A stretch of 64,000 nucleotides of DNA from Haemaphysalis longicornis. Lineage: Eukaryota; Arthropoda; Arachnida; Ixodida; Ixodidae. The position numbers were made by a program, and so were the translations under genes. Below are positions 32,191-43,400 of this stretch, in pieces (position 1 is the first letter of the stretch; each line of letters begins with the position of its first letter). The stretch lies in the NCBI GenBank assembly GCA_013339765.2, contig CM023449.1, forward strand, positions 103,332,417-103,396,416, read 5' to 3'. Under the pieces are notes generated by a model. It did not search any database and was not told where the DNA came from. It saw nothing but the letters and a program-made list of their open reading frames with translations.

Positions 32191-33090
32191 TTTTCTTTTT
32201 GTCAACCTGTCTAGTTCGTCAGGGCCATCTTTTCGCCTCATCTTTTGTAGAACAGCTTCGCACATGTTCGAAATCAGAAAAGAAGAGAAACGGGCCCGGC
32301 ATAGCCTCAAAATCTGATAGTGGAAACTAGCCTCCACTTTGTGAACGCAAGATTTTTTCAAGGCTTCTTGAATACACGTTATCGCTACACCTCTTTTAAC
32401 TAGTTTAAATTGCGCACTATCGAAGTGAAGAAGCTGCTTTTGCGGCCTCGGACTGTACTGCCAGCAAACATGCGTGGCTCCTTTAAACAAAAGCTGCAAA
32501 TCAAGGAAGCGGATTTTATTATCCCAAGGCAACTCACACGTAAATGTGAGAGCTTTTGACGCCTGACTAAAAGTGTTAATCACATTTTTTCACTATCAAA
32601 TTTTGATGCGCTAATCCCCGATTCACTACAACAAGATAGTCGTTAACATACCTACAAATGGTAAAGTCAAGCGAGCTATCTAAAGACAAGCTCACACGGT
32701 TGTCAAAGGCACTCAGAAACAAGTCGGACAAGATGGCGGCAAGAGAAGAACCAATACAAATTTCACTACGTTGGGCATGGTGTTTGTCCTCAACTATAAC
32801 CACCGTGGAATGCAGGCTGAAAATCTGTCTTGATCAGGCCACTGCTCGGAATGCTCATAGCGTGTACGAGTGGTTTTTGGTAATAACAGGTACTTACGAG
32901 GTTGTTGGTATGGGGCAGTTTGTGCGTAAGGGAAAGAATGATCCAGAGAAGGTCGTCGCGTCCGCGGGCCGCCATTCCACTCGAACTCCATCCCTTTGCT
33001 CACGCAGCCAGCTCGAAGCATTGCCTTACGTTGGGGCATCGTGGAGGCATGGTAACTCGGCCTGTGGAACAGAAATCGAAGTCGCATTTT
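32150..33090 (-). pseudogene. Penelope-like reverse transcriptase, broken
   Basis: Pieces in several minus-strand frames: KLPHTNNLVSTCYYQKPL and FSACIPRWL (about 32940-32815), then RSEICIGSSLAAILSDLFLS and FTICRYVNDYLVVV (32760-32600). The Penelope palm motif is RYxDDxLV, so here an aspartate is replaced (VND). The next frame (32583-32149) has IRFLDLQLL, HVCWQYSPRPQKQLLHFDSA, FKLVKRGVAITC and EALKKSCVHKVEASFHYQ, all in the order known for Penelope RT thumb. At least three breaks. Not functional. Confidence 0.8.
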
Positions 33091-33954
33091 GCGATACCAC
33101 TCCGTCTAACCCGAAGCTGTGTTCGCCTCATTGGGCAAAATTTTCGAGACTTGCGTTGCCATTGCAGCGCTCCATGGTCGGGACGATCCGTAACGGGTTG
33201 GAAATACTCAAATGCACTACTCTGGAGGCCATTGTTGAAGTGCCTCCCAGCCTTAACACCGCCACGACGGACGTGAACGTTCCCGTTCACCCGTCCTGTT
33301 CCTATGGTGGTGTGTGTGTGCGGTATTTGTGCGCGACGTGTTGCCCTGGTTGATTCATCCGTGCACCGAACTGAACTTTCTGTGCTCCGCAAGTGAGCTG
33401 AAGCACAGCAGAACAATCCCAAAGAACGTTATCATGCTACGCCGTCCGGGAGAACATGTGCGCACAGTCGCATAGGGACAATGCAAACTTTCGAAACGTT
33501 TTCTTTTGTTGGCTGCAAAATTACCCGTGTTCTTACACAATCCCTGTTCTTTTTGTTCTTGTATTTGAGTGCCGGAATGATTGTGTGTGTATGCAGTTGT
33601 AGCGGGCATCAGTGTTATAGGTTGAGTTGTCTCATTGTTCGCGGCAATTAAGCGCCCGGAGACACGACCCGATTTCTTTCTAACTCGCATTGAGTGTTTT
33701 AGAATTTTTGTGCTTTTTGTTCGCTAGGGTATCCCGTCCCTTTTTGAACGACTAGTGAATAGGTTGTGTTTGTAGTATAGGTGAGAGAGAGAGTTCGGAA
33801 TAATTGAACTGCAGATATGGTAGGGGACTCTTTTGTGGTTATACCTAGCTTCTTCGGAATGTTTTTTTGCTGTTATGACTGAAGGAGAGATGCATCGAGT
33901 GGCCCTTCAATATTTTTTCGGATTGAACAATCCAAGACGTCCAGTAACCCTCTT
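33091..33954 (+). other. Remnant interior of LTR element, or Penelope 5' part, unassigned
   Basis: Several open stretches on both strands but none I can assign. The last 250 bp before the polypurine tract (AGAGAGAGAGTTCGG near 33785, and T-rich sequence) most likely belong to the 3' end of the LTR element. No gag, protease, integrase or RT motif of an LTR element could be seen. Confidence 0.35.
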
Positions 33955-33965
33955 AAAGGGGGGAG
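33955..33965 (+). other. Polypurine tract before the 3' LTR
   Basis: AAAGGGGGGAG one base before TGTAAAGG. A purine run directly upstream of the downstream direct repeat is what primes plus-strand DNA synthesis in LTR retrotransposons, so it identifies the repeats as LTRs. Confidence 0.75.
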
Positions 33966-33966
33966 T

Positions 33967-35002
33967 TGTAAAGGTCCACTCATGAGGTCAGTGGCCAGGC
34001 GCCCAGGCTGCGCGTGTGAATGTAGGGGCCCCCGCCACTCGGTCTGGCGGCGCAGCCCCGCCGACGCTCTGCGGCGGTCGATGCCAATCCGACACGGCAC
34101 GTGGGGGAGCCGGATTGTCTGGCCGAGAGAATGCCGTGGGGAAGGTCTCCCATTGGAAAGCAGATGGCGCCGCCGGGTTCCGAGAATCGTCGGCGTGGCA
34201 CGCCGGGGAGGTGTGATTGTCGGTGTCCGACCTCCCGCCGCGGCGAGACGCCATTGCTGTGCGCCGCAGTAGGAGCGGCTGGCTTTCGTCAGTCGCCGCC
34301 TTTCACCCTCACCTGTTGGGGTCGCGCATGCCTGCTCGCGTGCGTGTGGGCTGTTGACGCAAAGGTTGTGGCGCCTCACTGAATATTCCGTAGTGCGCTG
34401 AATGAGAGCTGTGTACGTGAATTTGGGCCCTCCCTTACGCGTGTATGAATGCTACAGGGGCGTTCCCGAGAGAGCGTGATTTTGAGGTGTTATAAGGCCG
34501 AACTTGGCCGTTAGAAATCGTTCTTGTCTGACTGCTGAGCTCGGCAGTCTCCGGCGAGACATGAAGTCTCGACCGTTAAAGCAAGGTTGTGATTTGTGAG
34601 CCCCCTTGGCTAGTGGTTAGGATCGCGTCAAAGGTTTAGGGGACAGCTCTGTACCGGGCAACTAGACGGATCCTACGGCGGGAACAGGGTCCCGCCGTCG
34701 TTTCTCGAGCGGTTTGTTTACGCTTTGAGGATTGGAGAGTTCGACGGAGTTGAGAAGCTCGAGTGAACTGTACGCACTCAGAGCTAGCGTGTAACTGAAT
34801 TTTGAAGTCTTTCCTTTTATTACACACGTACGTAGTTCTCTAACTGTAAATAGCTGTAAATAAACTCTTCCTTTCCCTTTACCATCTACAAACGTCTCGA
34901 GTTCGTCAATTCGACCGCGATCTATAAAAACTTCAACACCATCGCCCTGCCAGCCTCTTGCCAAATCAACCGGGGCCCGAGAGGTTGGGTTTCTGATCGA
35001 CA
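33967..35002 (+). repeat. 3' LTR of the LTR retrotransposon
   Basis: TGTAAAGGTCC ... TCTGATCGACA, TG...CA ended. Shares blocks in order with 30514-31541: ATGAGGTCAGTGG, ACTCGGTCTGGCGGCGCAG, CGAGAATCGTCGGCGTGG, GTACCGGGCAACTAG and CGAGTTCGTCAATTCGACCG. No matching short TSD was found outside the pair (GCGTC before, CTGGA after). Element superfamily (Ty3/Gypsy or Bel/Pao) is not decidable from the LTR. Confidence 0.8.
34859..34864 (+). terminator. Polyadenylation signal in 3' LTR
   Basis: AATAAA; the 5' LTR has a diverged ATATAAA at the corresponding place. Confidence 0.5.
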
Positions 35003-35490
35003 CTGGACTTCGGGGAAATGAACAACTTCAATCTTTACTGCAACCTTACCTAGTTCTTAGGAGCCTTACCTAAAATTAAAAGAATAACAACACGTGGGTA
35101 CTTTGATTTGAGGTCTTAATTCTGAACACACATACGTGGGAACTTGCGGTTAAAATATTTTTACTTACAAATAAGCGTAAATAATTCCAGCAGAGATACC
35201 TTATCACGCCTAAATAATAAAAGTTGCGGATACGCCAACAGTTACGGAGGAAAGGAGCGTGTTTAATAGGAAGTTGTGACATCAGAAAGATTAAGGCGTC
35301 TCTTTTTGTTGTTTGTAAACATTTTCAGTTTAAAAATGTGGTGAGTTTTGTTACGTTTATAGCCTGACAGTCCTCCTAGGGGTCAAAATATTTGCAACTA
35401 TTCTCAAACCTTACCGGGGTGGTGAAATAACTGGTACACTATTCCTTAAAAGTGCACGAGGACGGGTTGGTGGGCTAGTTGGTGTAGCAT

Positions 35491-35606
35491 CATAAAGGGT
35501 TGACAGCGTATAAACACGACGACACAAGGAAGAAAAGACAGGGCAAGCGCTTGTCTTGTCTTCTTTACCTTGTGTCGTCGTGTTTATGCACTGTCAACCC
35601 TTTATG
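35491..35606. repeat. Foldback (long hairpin), possibly Penelope-related
   Basis: Arms of about 53-58 bp pair around the palindrome CAAGCGCTTG (35544-35553). Outer ends CATAAAGGGTTGACAG and CTGTCAACCCTTTATG are exact complements, and the inner ACACGACGACACAAGG pairs with CCTTGTGTCGTCGTGT. Just outside lies GGTTGGTGGGCTAGTTGG, whose complement resembles the ACCAACAAGCCCAAC motif at the end of the Penelope-like element near 11400. No reading frame of interest. Confidence 0.8.
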
Positions 35607-37145
35607 ACTTAAAAGTGGATCGATATCTGAATTTTTTTTGGACGCAGGAGCTTTACACCTCACTTTTCCAAAACAGTAGAAGTAACTAACCATTCGCCAA
35701 AAGCTTGGCGTTCTTAGGTAAAAGTTTCCAGCAACACTACAGTTCTGCAATGGATAATAATCTCTTCTTGTTGCAGCTTCTGGTAATACCTGCCTGCCTA
35801 CCTCTGTGCCTGTGGGGAGTGCAAGCTCTGACAGAGCAGTTTATCATAGTGGATAAAAGTGCCGGAAAGGGCGATCGCTGGTAACAACCGCGACCAACTA
35901 CGCGTTACATTGACACATCCTGCCAGTAAGCGCCTCCTCTGAAGTTTCCAGTTGCACTTATACCCATTTTATTATATTATCCTCGTCGCTCACGGCTATA
36001 ACGTGTCGCTATCAGTGATAAAGCTGCTTCTACGGTCAACATGCGAAAGTTTTCTAAGAGCTCGCTACCAAATTCAAAAAACTTGATAGATCCTCAAACC
36101 TACTTTGGAGATTGTCTGCAGTCATGTTCTTGGTCATCATAAGAATCATGAATCCCTGGAAAGGGAAAACGAAGAACTCAGGAAAGCGCTGTAGAATACG
36201 ATGTCAGACACTGTTGAGATGAAGGAGTATAATAAAGAAAATAACAGAAAGTAGTGGAAACTGATATGATTTGAAACCGAATTTGTAGGACAGAGTTAAG
36301 ATAATTGGCACCAAGCTGAACAATAAGCTCCACAAATTAGAGGTTCACATTATTCACAAGGTGAGCGAAAAGACAGAGACCCAATAAAATTGTTCGGTCA
36401 GTGTATCGAATATTGTGCACTAAGGTGCTCGAAGCTACCAAGAAGAAACTGCAAACACTAGTAACATTGGGTCCCCCGAAGATACACCCATTTACGTGAA
36501 AGAGCATGTCTGTGTCGAAACAAGAGTACTGCTCTCAAAAGCCATACACTTGCGGAAAGATGGGGGATGGAAATTATCATGGATCAAGGAAGGCAGGATT
36601 CTAGTGCACCAAGCTGGGAATTCCAAGTAATTCATATCACCCGAGAAAGCGATCCCGCAAAAACGATTTTAGGAGCACCATTCATGCGGTCCACCATGCT
36701 GCTAGTTAGTCATCTCTACAGTTGTTACAATACAAGCTACAATTTTAGCTTGCTACATTGCGACATGTGCAGTGTAATATTAACATAAACAGCCTTCATA
36801 TATTGCTAGTTAGGCTGCTACTCTCAGCAGTTTCACCATGTTTAACGTCGCTGGTGTATAAACTGGTGCAGGATCGTTTGCCACCTGATTTATCTCGTCC
36901 GAGTTGGCCTTATGTTACCTTCCTCCGGTCTTACTGAGTACATCCTGTCTTCGCCGATGGCTAGCTTCTCTCAGTTTGTTTCAAGCTCTCAGTATTGGAA
37001 GTGTTGGCTTGATGACTGCAATGTTGTAGGCTCCAATATCATTTGTTTTGCCTCTGTTATTAAGTTTCCACAGCTCGGCTTGTGCTTATCTAATCTGCCA
37101 TAGTCGAGAGTTTTGGGTTGTTACAGTTGGCAATTAGTTCCTTCG

Positions 37146-37361
37146 TTATTTATTTAGTGTTCTAGTATCTTCCCTACGTGCCAATTGTGCCACAGCTGCT
37201 TCTGATTCACTTATTAGCGATGTTAGGTTTTTTACCCTGTCTACACTGACCTTGCTGTGCTCGTCTAGAATCGCGAATTTTTTTTGAAGGATTATATCAA
37301 ACTCCTGTGATCTCGCTCTGACTGACTGTAGGCGTGGTTTCTCAATTTTTAAGGGTTTCAT
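37146..37361 (-). pseudogene. Short coiled-coil-like reading frame, origin unknown
   Basis: A 71-codon frame with a Glu/Lys/Leu-rich, helix-forming composition (FDIILQKKFAILDEHSKVSV, then ESEAAVAQLARRED). It could be a scrap of the linker between endonuclease and RT of an RTE-like LINE, which has a similar helical character, or chance. I do not recognise a gene. Confidence 0.25.
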
Positions 37362-37465
37362 CCTTTCTCTTTAGAAACTCAACCTTAACTTGATTGTAAC
37401 CTACATTAGACCGTTAATACGTATCTTACTTAGAACGTCTACATCTCGGACAATACCTTTGTTGT

Positions 37466-40400
37466 CACTTAAAATGAAGACAATTTAGTTTTTTGTTGTC
37501 TCATTGGGACTTTGACATGCCCATTTCCTGTTCTTTTGTTTGTAAAAGAATGTGTCCACTCACCGGTATACATCCGCAACTGTTGCAAATGCCGTTTATA
37601 AGGTTTTCCACACACCGTTCTCCCATTTTCTTCTAACCATTCTTTGTGTAAAATCTCCTATCACAATTGTGAACTGTATAATTGCCTTCTTCATTCACTT
37701 AAAATGAAGTCAATTTAGTTTTTTGTTGTTTCATTGGGACTTTTACATGCCCATTTTCCTGTTCTTTTTTTGTAAAAGAATGTCTCCACCCACCGGTATA
37801 CATCCACAACTGTTGCAAATGCCGTTTGTAAGGTTTCCCACTCACCCTTCTCCCATTTGCTTCTAACCAACCTTTGTGTAAATTCTCCTATCACAATTGT
37901 GAACTGTAATATTGCCTTCTTCATTCACTTAAAATGAAGTCAATTTAGTTTTTTGTTGTTCATTGGGACTTTGACATGCCCATTTTCCTGTTCTTTTGTT
38001 TGTAAAAGAATGTGTCCACTCACCGGTATACATCCGCAACTGTTGCAAATGCCGTTTCTAAGGTTTCCCACTCACCGTTCTCCCATTTGCTTCTAACCAA
38101 CCTTTGTGTAAATTCTCCTATCACAATTGTGAACTGTAATATTGCCTTCTTCATTCACTTAAAATGAAGTCAATTTAGTTTTTTGTGTTTCATTGGGACT
38201 TTGACATGCCCATTTCCTGTTCTTTTGTTTGTAAACGAATGTGTCCACTCACCGGTATACATCCGCAACTGTTGCAAATGCCGTTTCTAAGGTTTCCCAC
38301 TCACCGTTCTCCCATTTGCTTCTAACCAACCTTTGTGTAAATTCTCCTATCACAATTGTGAAGTGTTATCTTTCCTTCTTCATTCACTTAAAATGAAGTC
38401 AATTTAGTTTTTTGTTTTTTCCCTGGGACTTTGACATGCCCATTTCCTGTTCTTTTGTTTGTAAACGAATGTGTCCACTCACCGGTATACATCCGCAACT
38501 GTTGCAAATGCCGTTTCTAAGGTTTCCCACTCACCGTTCTCCCATTTGCTTCTAACCAACCTTTGTGTAAATTCTCCTATCACAATTGTGAAGTGTTATC
38601 TTTCCTTCTTCATTCACTTAAAATGAAGTCAATTTAGTTTTTGTGTTTTTCCTGGGACTTTGACATGCCCATTTCCTGTTCTTTTGTTTTTAAAAGAATG
38701 TGTCAACTCACCGGTATACATCCGCAACTGTTGCAAATGCCGTTTCTAAGGTTTCCCACTCACCGTTCTCCCATTTGCTTCTAACCAACCTTTGTGTAAA
38801 TTCTCCTATCACAATTGTGAAGTGTATCTTTCCTTCTTCATTCACTTAAAATGAAGTCAATTTAGTTTTTTGTTTTTCACTGGGACTTTGACATGCCCAT
38901 TTCCTGTTCTTTTGTTTTTTAAAAAATGTGTCAACTCACTGGTATACATCCGCAACTGTTGCAAATGCCGTTTCTAAGGTTTCCCACTCACCGTTCTCCC
39001 ATTTGCTTCTAACCAACCTTTGTGTAAATTCTCCTATCACAATTGTGAAGTGTTATCTTTCCTTCATTCACTTAAAATGAAGTCAATTTAGTTTTTTGTT
39101 TTTCCCTGGGACTTTGACATGCCCATTTCCTGTTCTTTTGTTTTAAAAGAATGTGTCAACTCACCGGTATACATCCACAACTGTTGCAAATGCCTTTTTT
39201 TAAGGTTTCCTACTCACCGTTCTCCCATTTGCTTCTAACCAACCTTTGTGTAAATTCTCCTATCACAATTGTGAAGTGTTATCTTTCCTTCTTCATTCAC
39301 TTAAAATGAAGTCAATTTAGTTTTTTGTTTTTTCACTGGGACTTTGACATGCCCATTTCCTGTTCTTTTGTTTTTAAAAGAATGTGTCAACTCACCGGTA
39401 TACATCCGCAACTGTTGCAAATGCCGTTTCTAAGGTTTCCCACTCACCGTTCTCCCATTTGCTTCTAACCAACCTTTGTGTAAATTCTCATATCACAATT
39501 GTGAAGTGTTATCTTTCCTTCTTCATTCACTTAAAATGAAGTCAATTTATTTTTTTGTTGTTTCACTGGGACTTTGACATGCCCATTTCCTGTTCTTGTG
39601 TTTTTAAAAGAATGTTTCAACTCACCGGTATACATCCGCAACTGTTTCAAATGCCGTTTCTAAGGTTTCCCACTCACCGTTCTCCCATTTGCTTCTAACC
39701 AACCTTTGTGTAAATTCTCCTATCACAATTGTGAAGTGTTATCTTTCCTTCTTCATTCACTTAAAATGAAGTCAATTTAGTTTTTTGTTTTTCATTGGGA
39801 CTTTGACATGCCCATTTCCTGTTCTTTTGTTTGTAAATGAATGTGTCAACTCACCGGTATACATCCGCAACTGTTGCAAATGCCGTTTCTAAGGTTTCCC
39901 ACTCACCGTTCTCCCATTTGCTTCTAACCAACCTTTGTGTAAATTCTCATATCACAATTGGGACTGTATATTTCCTTCTTCATTCACTTAAAATGAAGTC
40001 AATTTAGTTTTTTGTTTTTTCACTGGGACTTTGACATGCCCATTTCCTGTTCTTTTGTTTTTAAAAGAATGTGTCAACTCACCGGTATACATCCGCAACT
40101 GTTGCAAATGCCGTTTCTAAGGTTTCCCACTCACCGTTCTCCCATTTGCTTCTAACCAACCTTTGTGTAAATTCTCCTATCACAATTGTGAAGTGTTATC
40201 TTTCCTTCTTCATTCACTTAAAATGAAGTCAATTTAGTTTTTTGTTTTTCATTGGGACTTTGACATGCCCATTTCCTGTTCTTTTGTTTTTAAAAGAATG
40301 TGTCAACTCACCGGTATACATCCGCAACTGTTGCAAATGCCGTTTCTAAGGTTTCCCACTCACCGTTCTCCCATTTGCTTCTAACCAACCTTTGTGTAAA

Positions 40401-43400
40401 TTCTCCTATCACAATTGTGAACTGTATATTTCCTTCTTCATTCACTTAAAATGAAGTCAATTTAGTTTTTTGTTTTTCATTGGGACTTTGACATGCCCAT
40501 TTCCTGTTCTTTTGTTTTTAAAAGAATGTGTCAACTCACCGGTATACATCCGCAACTGTTGCAAATGCCGTTTCTAAGGTTTCCCACTCACCGTTCTCCC
40601 ATTTGCTTCTAACCAACCTTTGTGTAAATTCTCCTATCACAATTGTGAAGTGTTATCTTTCCTTCTTCATTCACTTAAAATGAAGTCAATTTAGTTTTTT
40701 GTTTTTCATTGGGACTTTGACATGCCCATTTCCTGTTCTTTTGTTTTTAAAAGAATGTGTCAACTCACCGGTATACATCCGCAACTGTTGCAAATGCCGT
40801 TTCTAAGGTTTCCCACTCACCGTTCTCCCATTTGCTTCTAACCAACCTTTGTGTAAATTCTCCTATCACAATTGTGAAGTGTTATCTTTCCTTCTTCATT
40901 CACTTAAAATGAAGTCAATTTAGTTTTTTGTTTTTCATTGGGACTTTGACATGCCCATTTCCTGTTCTTTTGTTTTTAAAAGAATGTGTCAACTCACCGG
41001 TATACATCCGCAACTGTTGCAAATGCCGTTTCTAAGGTTTCCCACTCACCGTTCTGCCATTTGCGTTCTAACCAACCTTTGTGTAAATTCTCCTATCGAC
41101 AATTGTGAAGTGTTATCTTTCCTTCTTCATTCACTTAAAATGAAGTCAATTTAGTTTTTTGTTTTTCATTGGGACTTTGACATGCCCATTTCCTGTTCTT
41201 TTGTTTGTAAATGAATGTGTCAACTCACCGGTATACATCCGCAACTGTTGCAAATGCCGTTTCTAAGGTTTCCCACTCACCGTTCTCCCATTTGCTTCTA
41301 ACCAACCTTTGTGTAAATTCTCCTATCACAATTGTGAAGTGTATTCTTTCCTTCTTCATTCACTTAAAATGAAGTCAATTTAGTTTTTTTGTTTTTCACT
41401 GGGACTTTGACATGCCCATTTCCTGTTCTTTTGTTTTTAAAAGAATGTGTCAACTCACCGGTATACATCCGCAACTGTTGCAAATGCCGTTTCTAAGGTT
41501 TCCCACTCACCGTTCTCCCATTTGCTTCTAACCAACCTTTGTGTAAATTCTCCTATCACAATTGTGAAGTGTTATCTTTCCTTCTTCATTCACTTAAAAT
41601 GAAGTCAATTTAGTTTTTTGTTTTTTCCCTGGGACTTTGACATGCCCATTTCCTGTTCTTTTGTTTTTAAAAGAATGTGTCAACTCACCGGTATACATCC
41701 GCAACTGTTGCAAATGCCGTTTCTAAGGTTTCCCACTCACCGTTCTCCCATTTGCTTCTAACCAACCTTTGTGTAAATTCTCCTATCACAATTGTGAACT
41801 GTATTATTGCCTTCTTCATTCACTTAAAATGAAGTCAATTTAGTTTTTTGTTTTTCACTGGACTTTGACATGCCCATTTCCTGTTCTTTTGTTTTTAAAA
41901 GAATGTGTCAACTCACCGGTATACATCCGCAACTGTTGCAAATGCCGTTTCTAAGGTTTCCCACTCACCGTTCTCCCATTTGCTTCTAACCAACCTTTGT
42001 GTAAATTCTCCTATCACAATTGTGAAGTGTTATCTTTCCTTCTTCATTCACTTAAAATGAAGTCAATTTAGTTTTTTGTTTTTCCTGGGACTTTGACATG
42101 CCCATTTCCTGTTCTTTTGTTTTTAAAAGAATGTGTCAACTCACCGGTATACATCCGCAACTGTTGCAAATGCCGTTTCTAAGGTTTCCCACTCACCGTT
42201 CTCCCATTTGCTTCTAACCAACCTTTGTGTAAATTCTCCTATCACAATTGTGAAGTGTTATCTTTCCTTCTTCATTCACTTAAAATGAAGTCAATTTAGT
42301 TTTTTGTTTTTCATTGGGACTTTGACATGCCCATTTCCTGTTCTTTTGTTTGTAAACGAATGTTTCCACTCACCGGTATACATCCGCAACTGTTGCAAAT
42401 GCCGTTTCTAAGGTTTCCCACTCACCGTTCTCCCATTTGCTTCTAACCAACCTTTGTGTAAATTCTCCTATCACAATTGTGAAGTGTTATCTTTCCTTCT
42501 TCATTCACTTAAAATGAAGTCAATTTAGTTTTTTGTTTTTCACTTGGGACTTTGACATGCCCATTTCCTGTTCTTTTGTTTTTAAAGAATGTGTCAACTC
42601 ACCGGTATACATCCGCAACTGTTGCAAAAGCCGTTTCTAAGGTTTCCCACTCACCGTTCTCCCATTTGCTTCTAACCAACCTTTGTGTAAATTCTCCTAT
42701 CACAATTGTGAAGTGTTATATTTCCTTCTTCATTCACTTAAAATGAAGTCAATTTAGTTTTTTGTTTTTCATTGGGACTTTGACATGCCCATTTCCTGTT
42801 CTTTTGTTTGTAAACGAATGTGTCAACTCACCGGTATACATCCGCAACTGTTGCAAATGCCGTTTCTAAGGTTTCCCACTCACCGTTCTCCCATTTGCTT
42901 CTAACCAACCTTTGTGTAAATTCTCCTATCACAATTGTGAAGTGTTATCTTTCCTTCTTCATTCACTTAAAATGAAGTCAATTTAGTTTTTTGTTGTTTC
43001 ACTGGGACTTTGACATGCCCATTTCCTGTTCTTTTGTTTTTAAAAGAATGTGTCAACTCACCGGTATACATCCGCAACTGTTGCAAATGCCGTTTCTAAG
43101 GTTTCCCACTCACCGTTCTCCCATTTGCTTCTAACCAACCTTTGTGTAAATTCTCCTATCACAATTGTGAAGTGTTATCTTTCCTTCTTCATTCACTTAA
43201 AATGAAGTCAATTTAGTTTTTTGTTTTTCACTGGGACTTTGACATGCCCATTTCCTGTTCTTTTGTTTTTAAAAGAATGTGTCAACTCACCGGTATACAT
43301 CCGCAACTGTTGCAAATGCCGTTTCTAAGGTTTCCCACTCACCGTTCTCCCATTTGCTTCTAACCAACCTTTGTGTAAATTCTCCTATCACAATTGTGAA

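Larger units (their letters stand above)
31542..33090 (-). mobile_element. Penelope-like element, minus strand, between the LTRs
   Basis: Read on the minus strand: reverse transcriptase (about 33090-32150), then a GIY-YIG endonuclease (about 32150-31860), then a 3' UTR with GTGTTGTGTGTGACGTGTTC and CTTCGTCCCTG near 31570-31600 and a T-rich end against the 5' LTR. The upstream limit is uncertain. It lies in the opposite orientation to the LTR element and occupies most of its interior. Whether it inserted into the LTR element or the LTR interior was deleted around it is not resolved. No TSD found. Confidence 0.78.
35003..37465. other. Unassigned region between LTR element and 229-bp satellite
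   Basis: No intact gene. It holds a 116-bp foldback (35491-35606), a possible old coding relic at about 36130-36500 (Lys/Glu-rich in plus frames, with stops), and a minus-strand coiled-coil-like frame at 37146-37361. The last 80 bp before the array show no similarity to the monomer. Confidence 0.4.

Noticed and set aside
32658..33353. 231-codon plus-strand open frame as a host gene
   Set aside because: It lies opposite the recognisable Penelope reverse transcriptase on the minus strand and shows no domain. Most likely a shadow frame.
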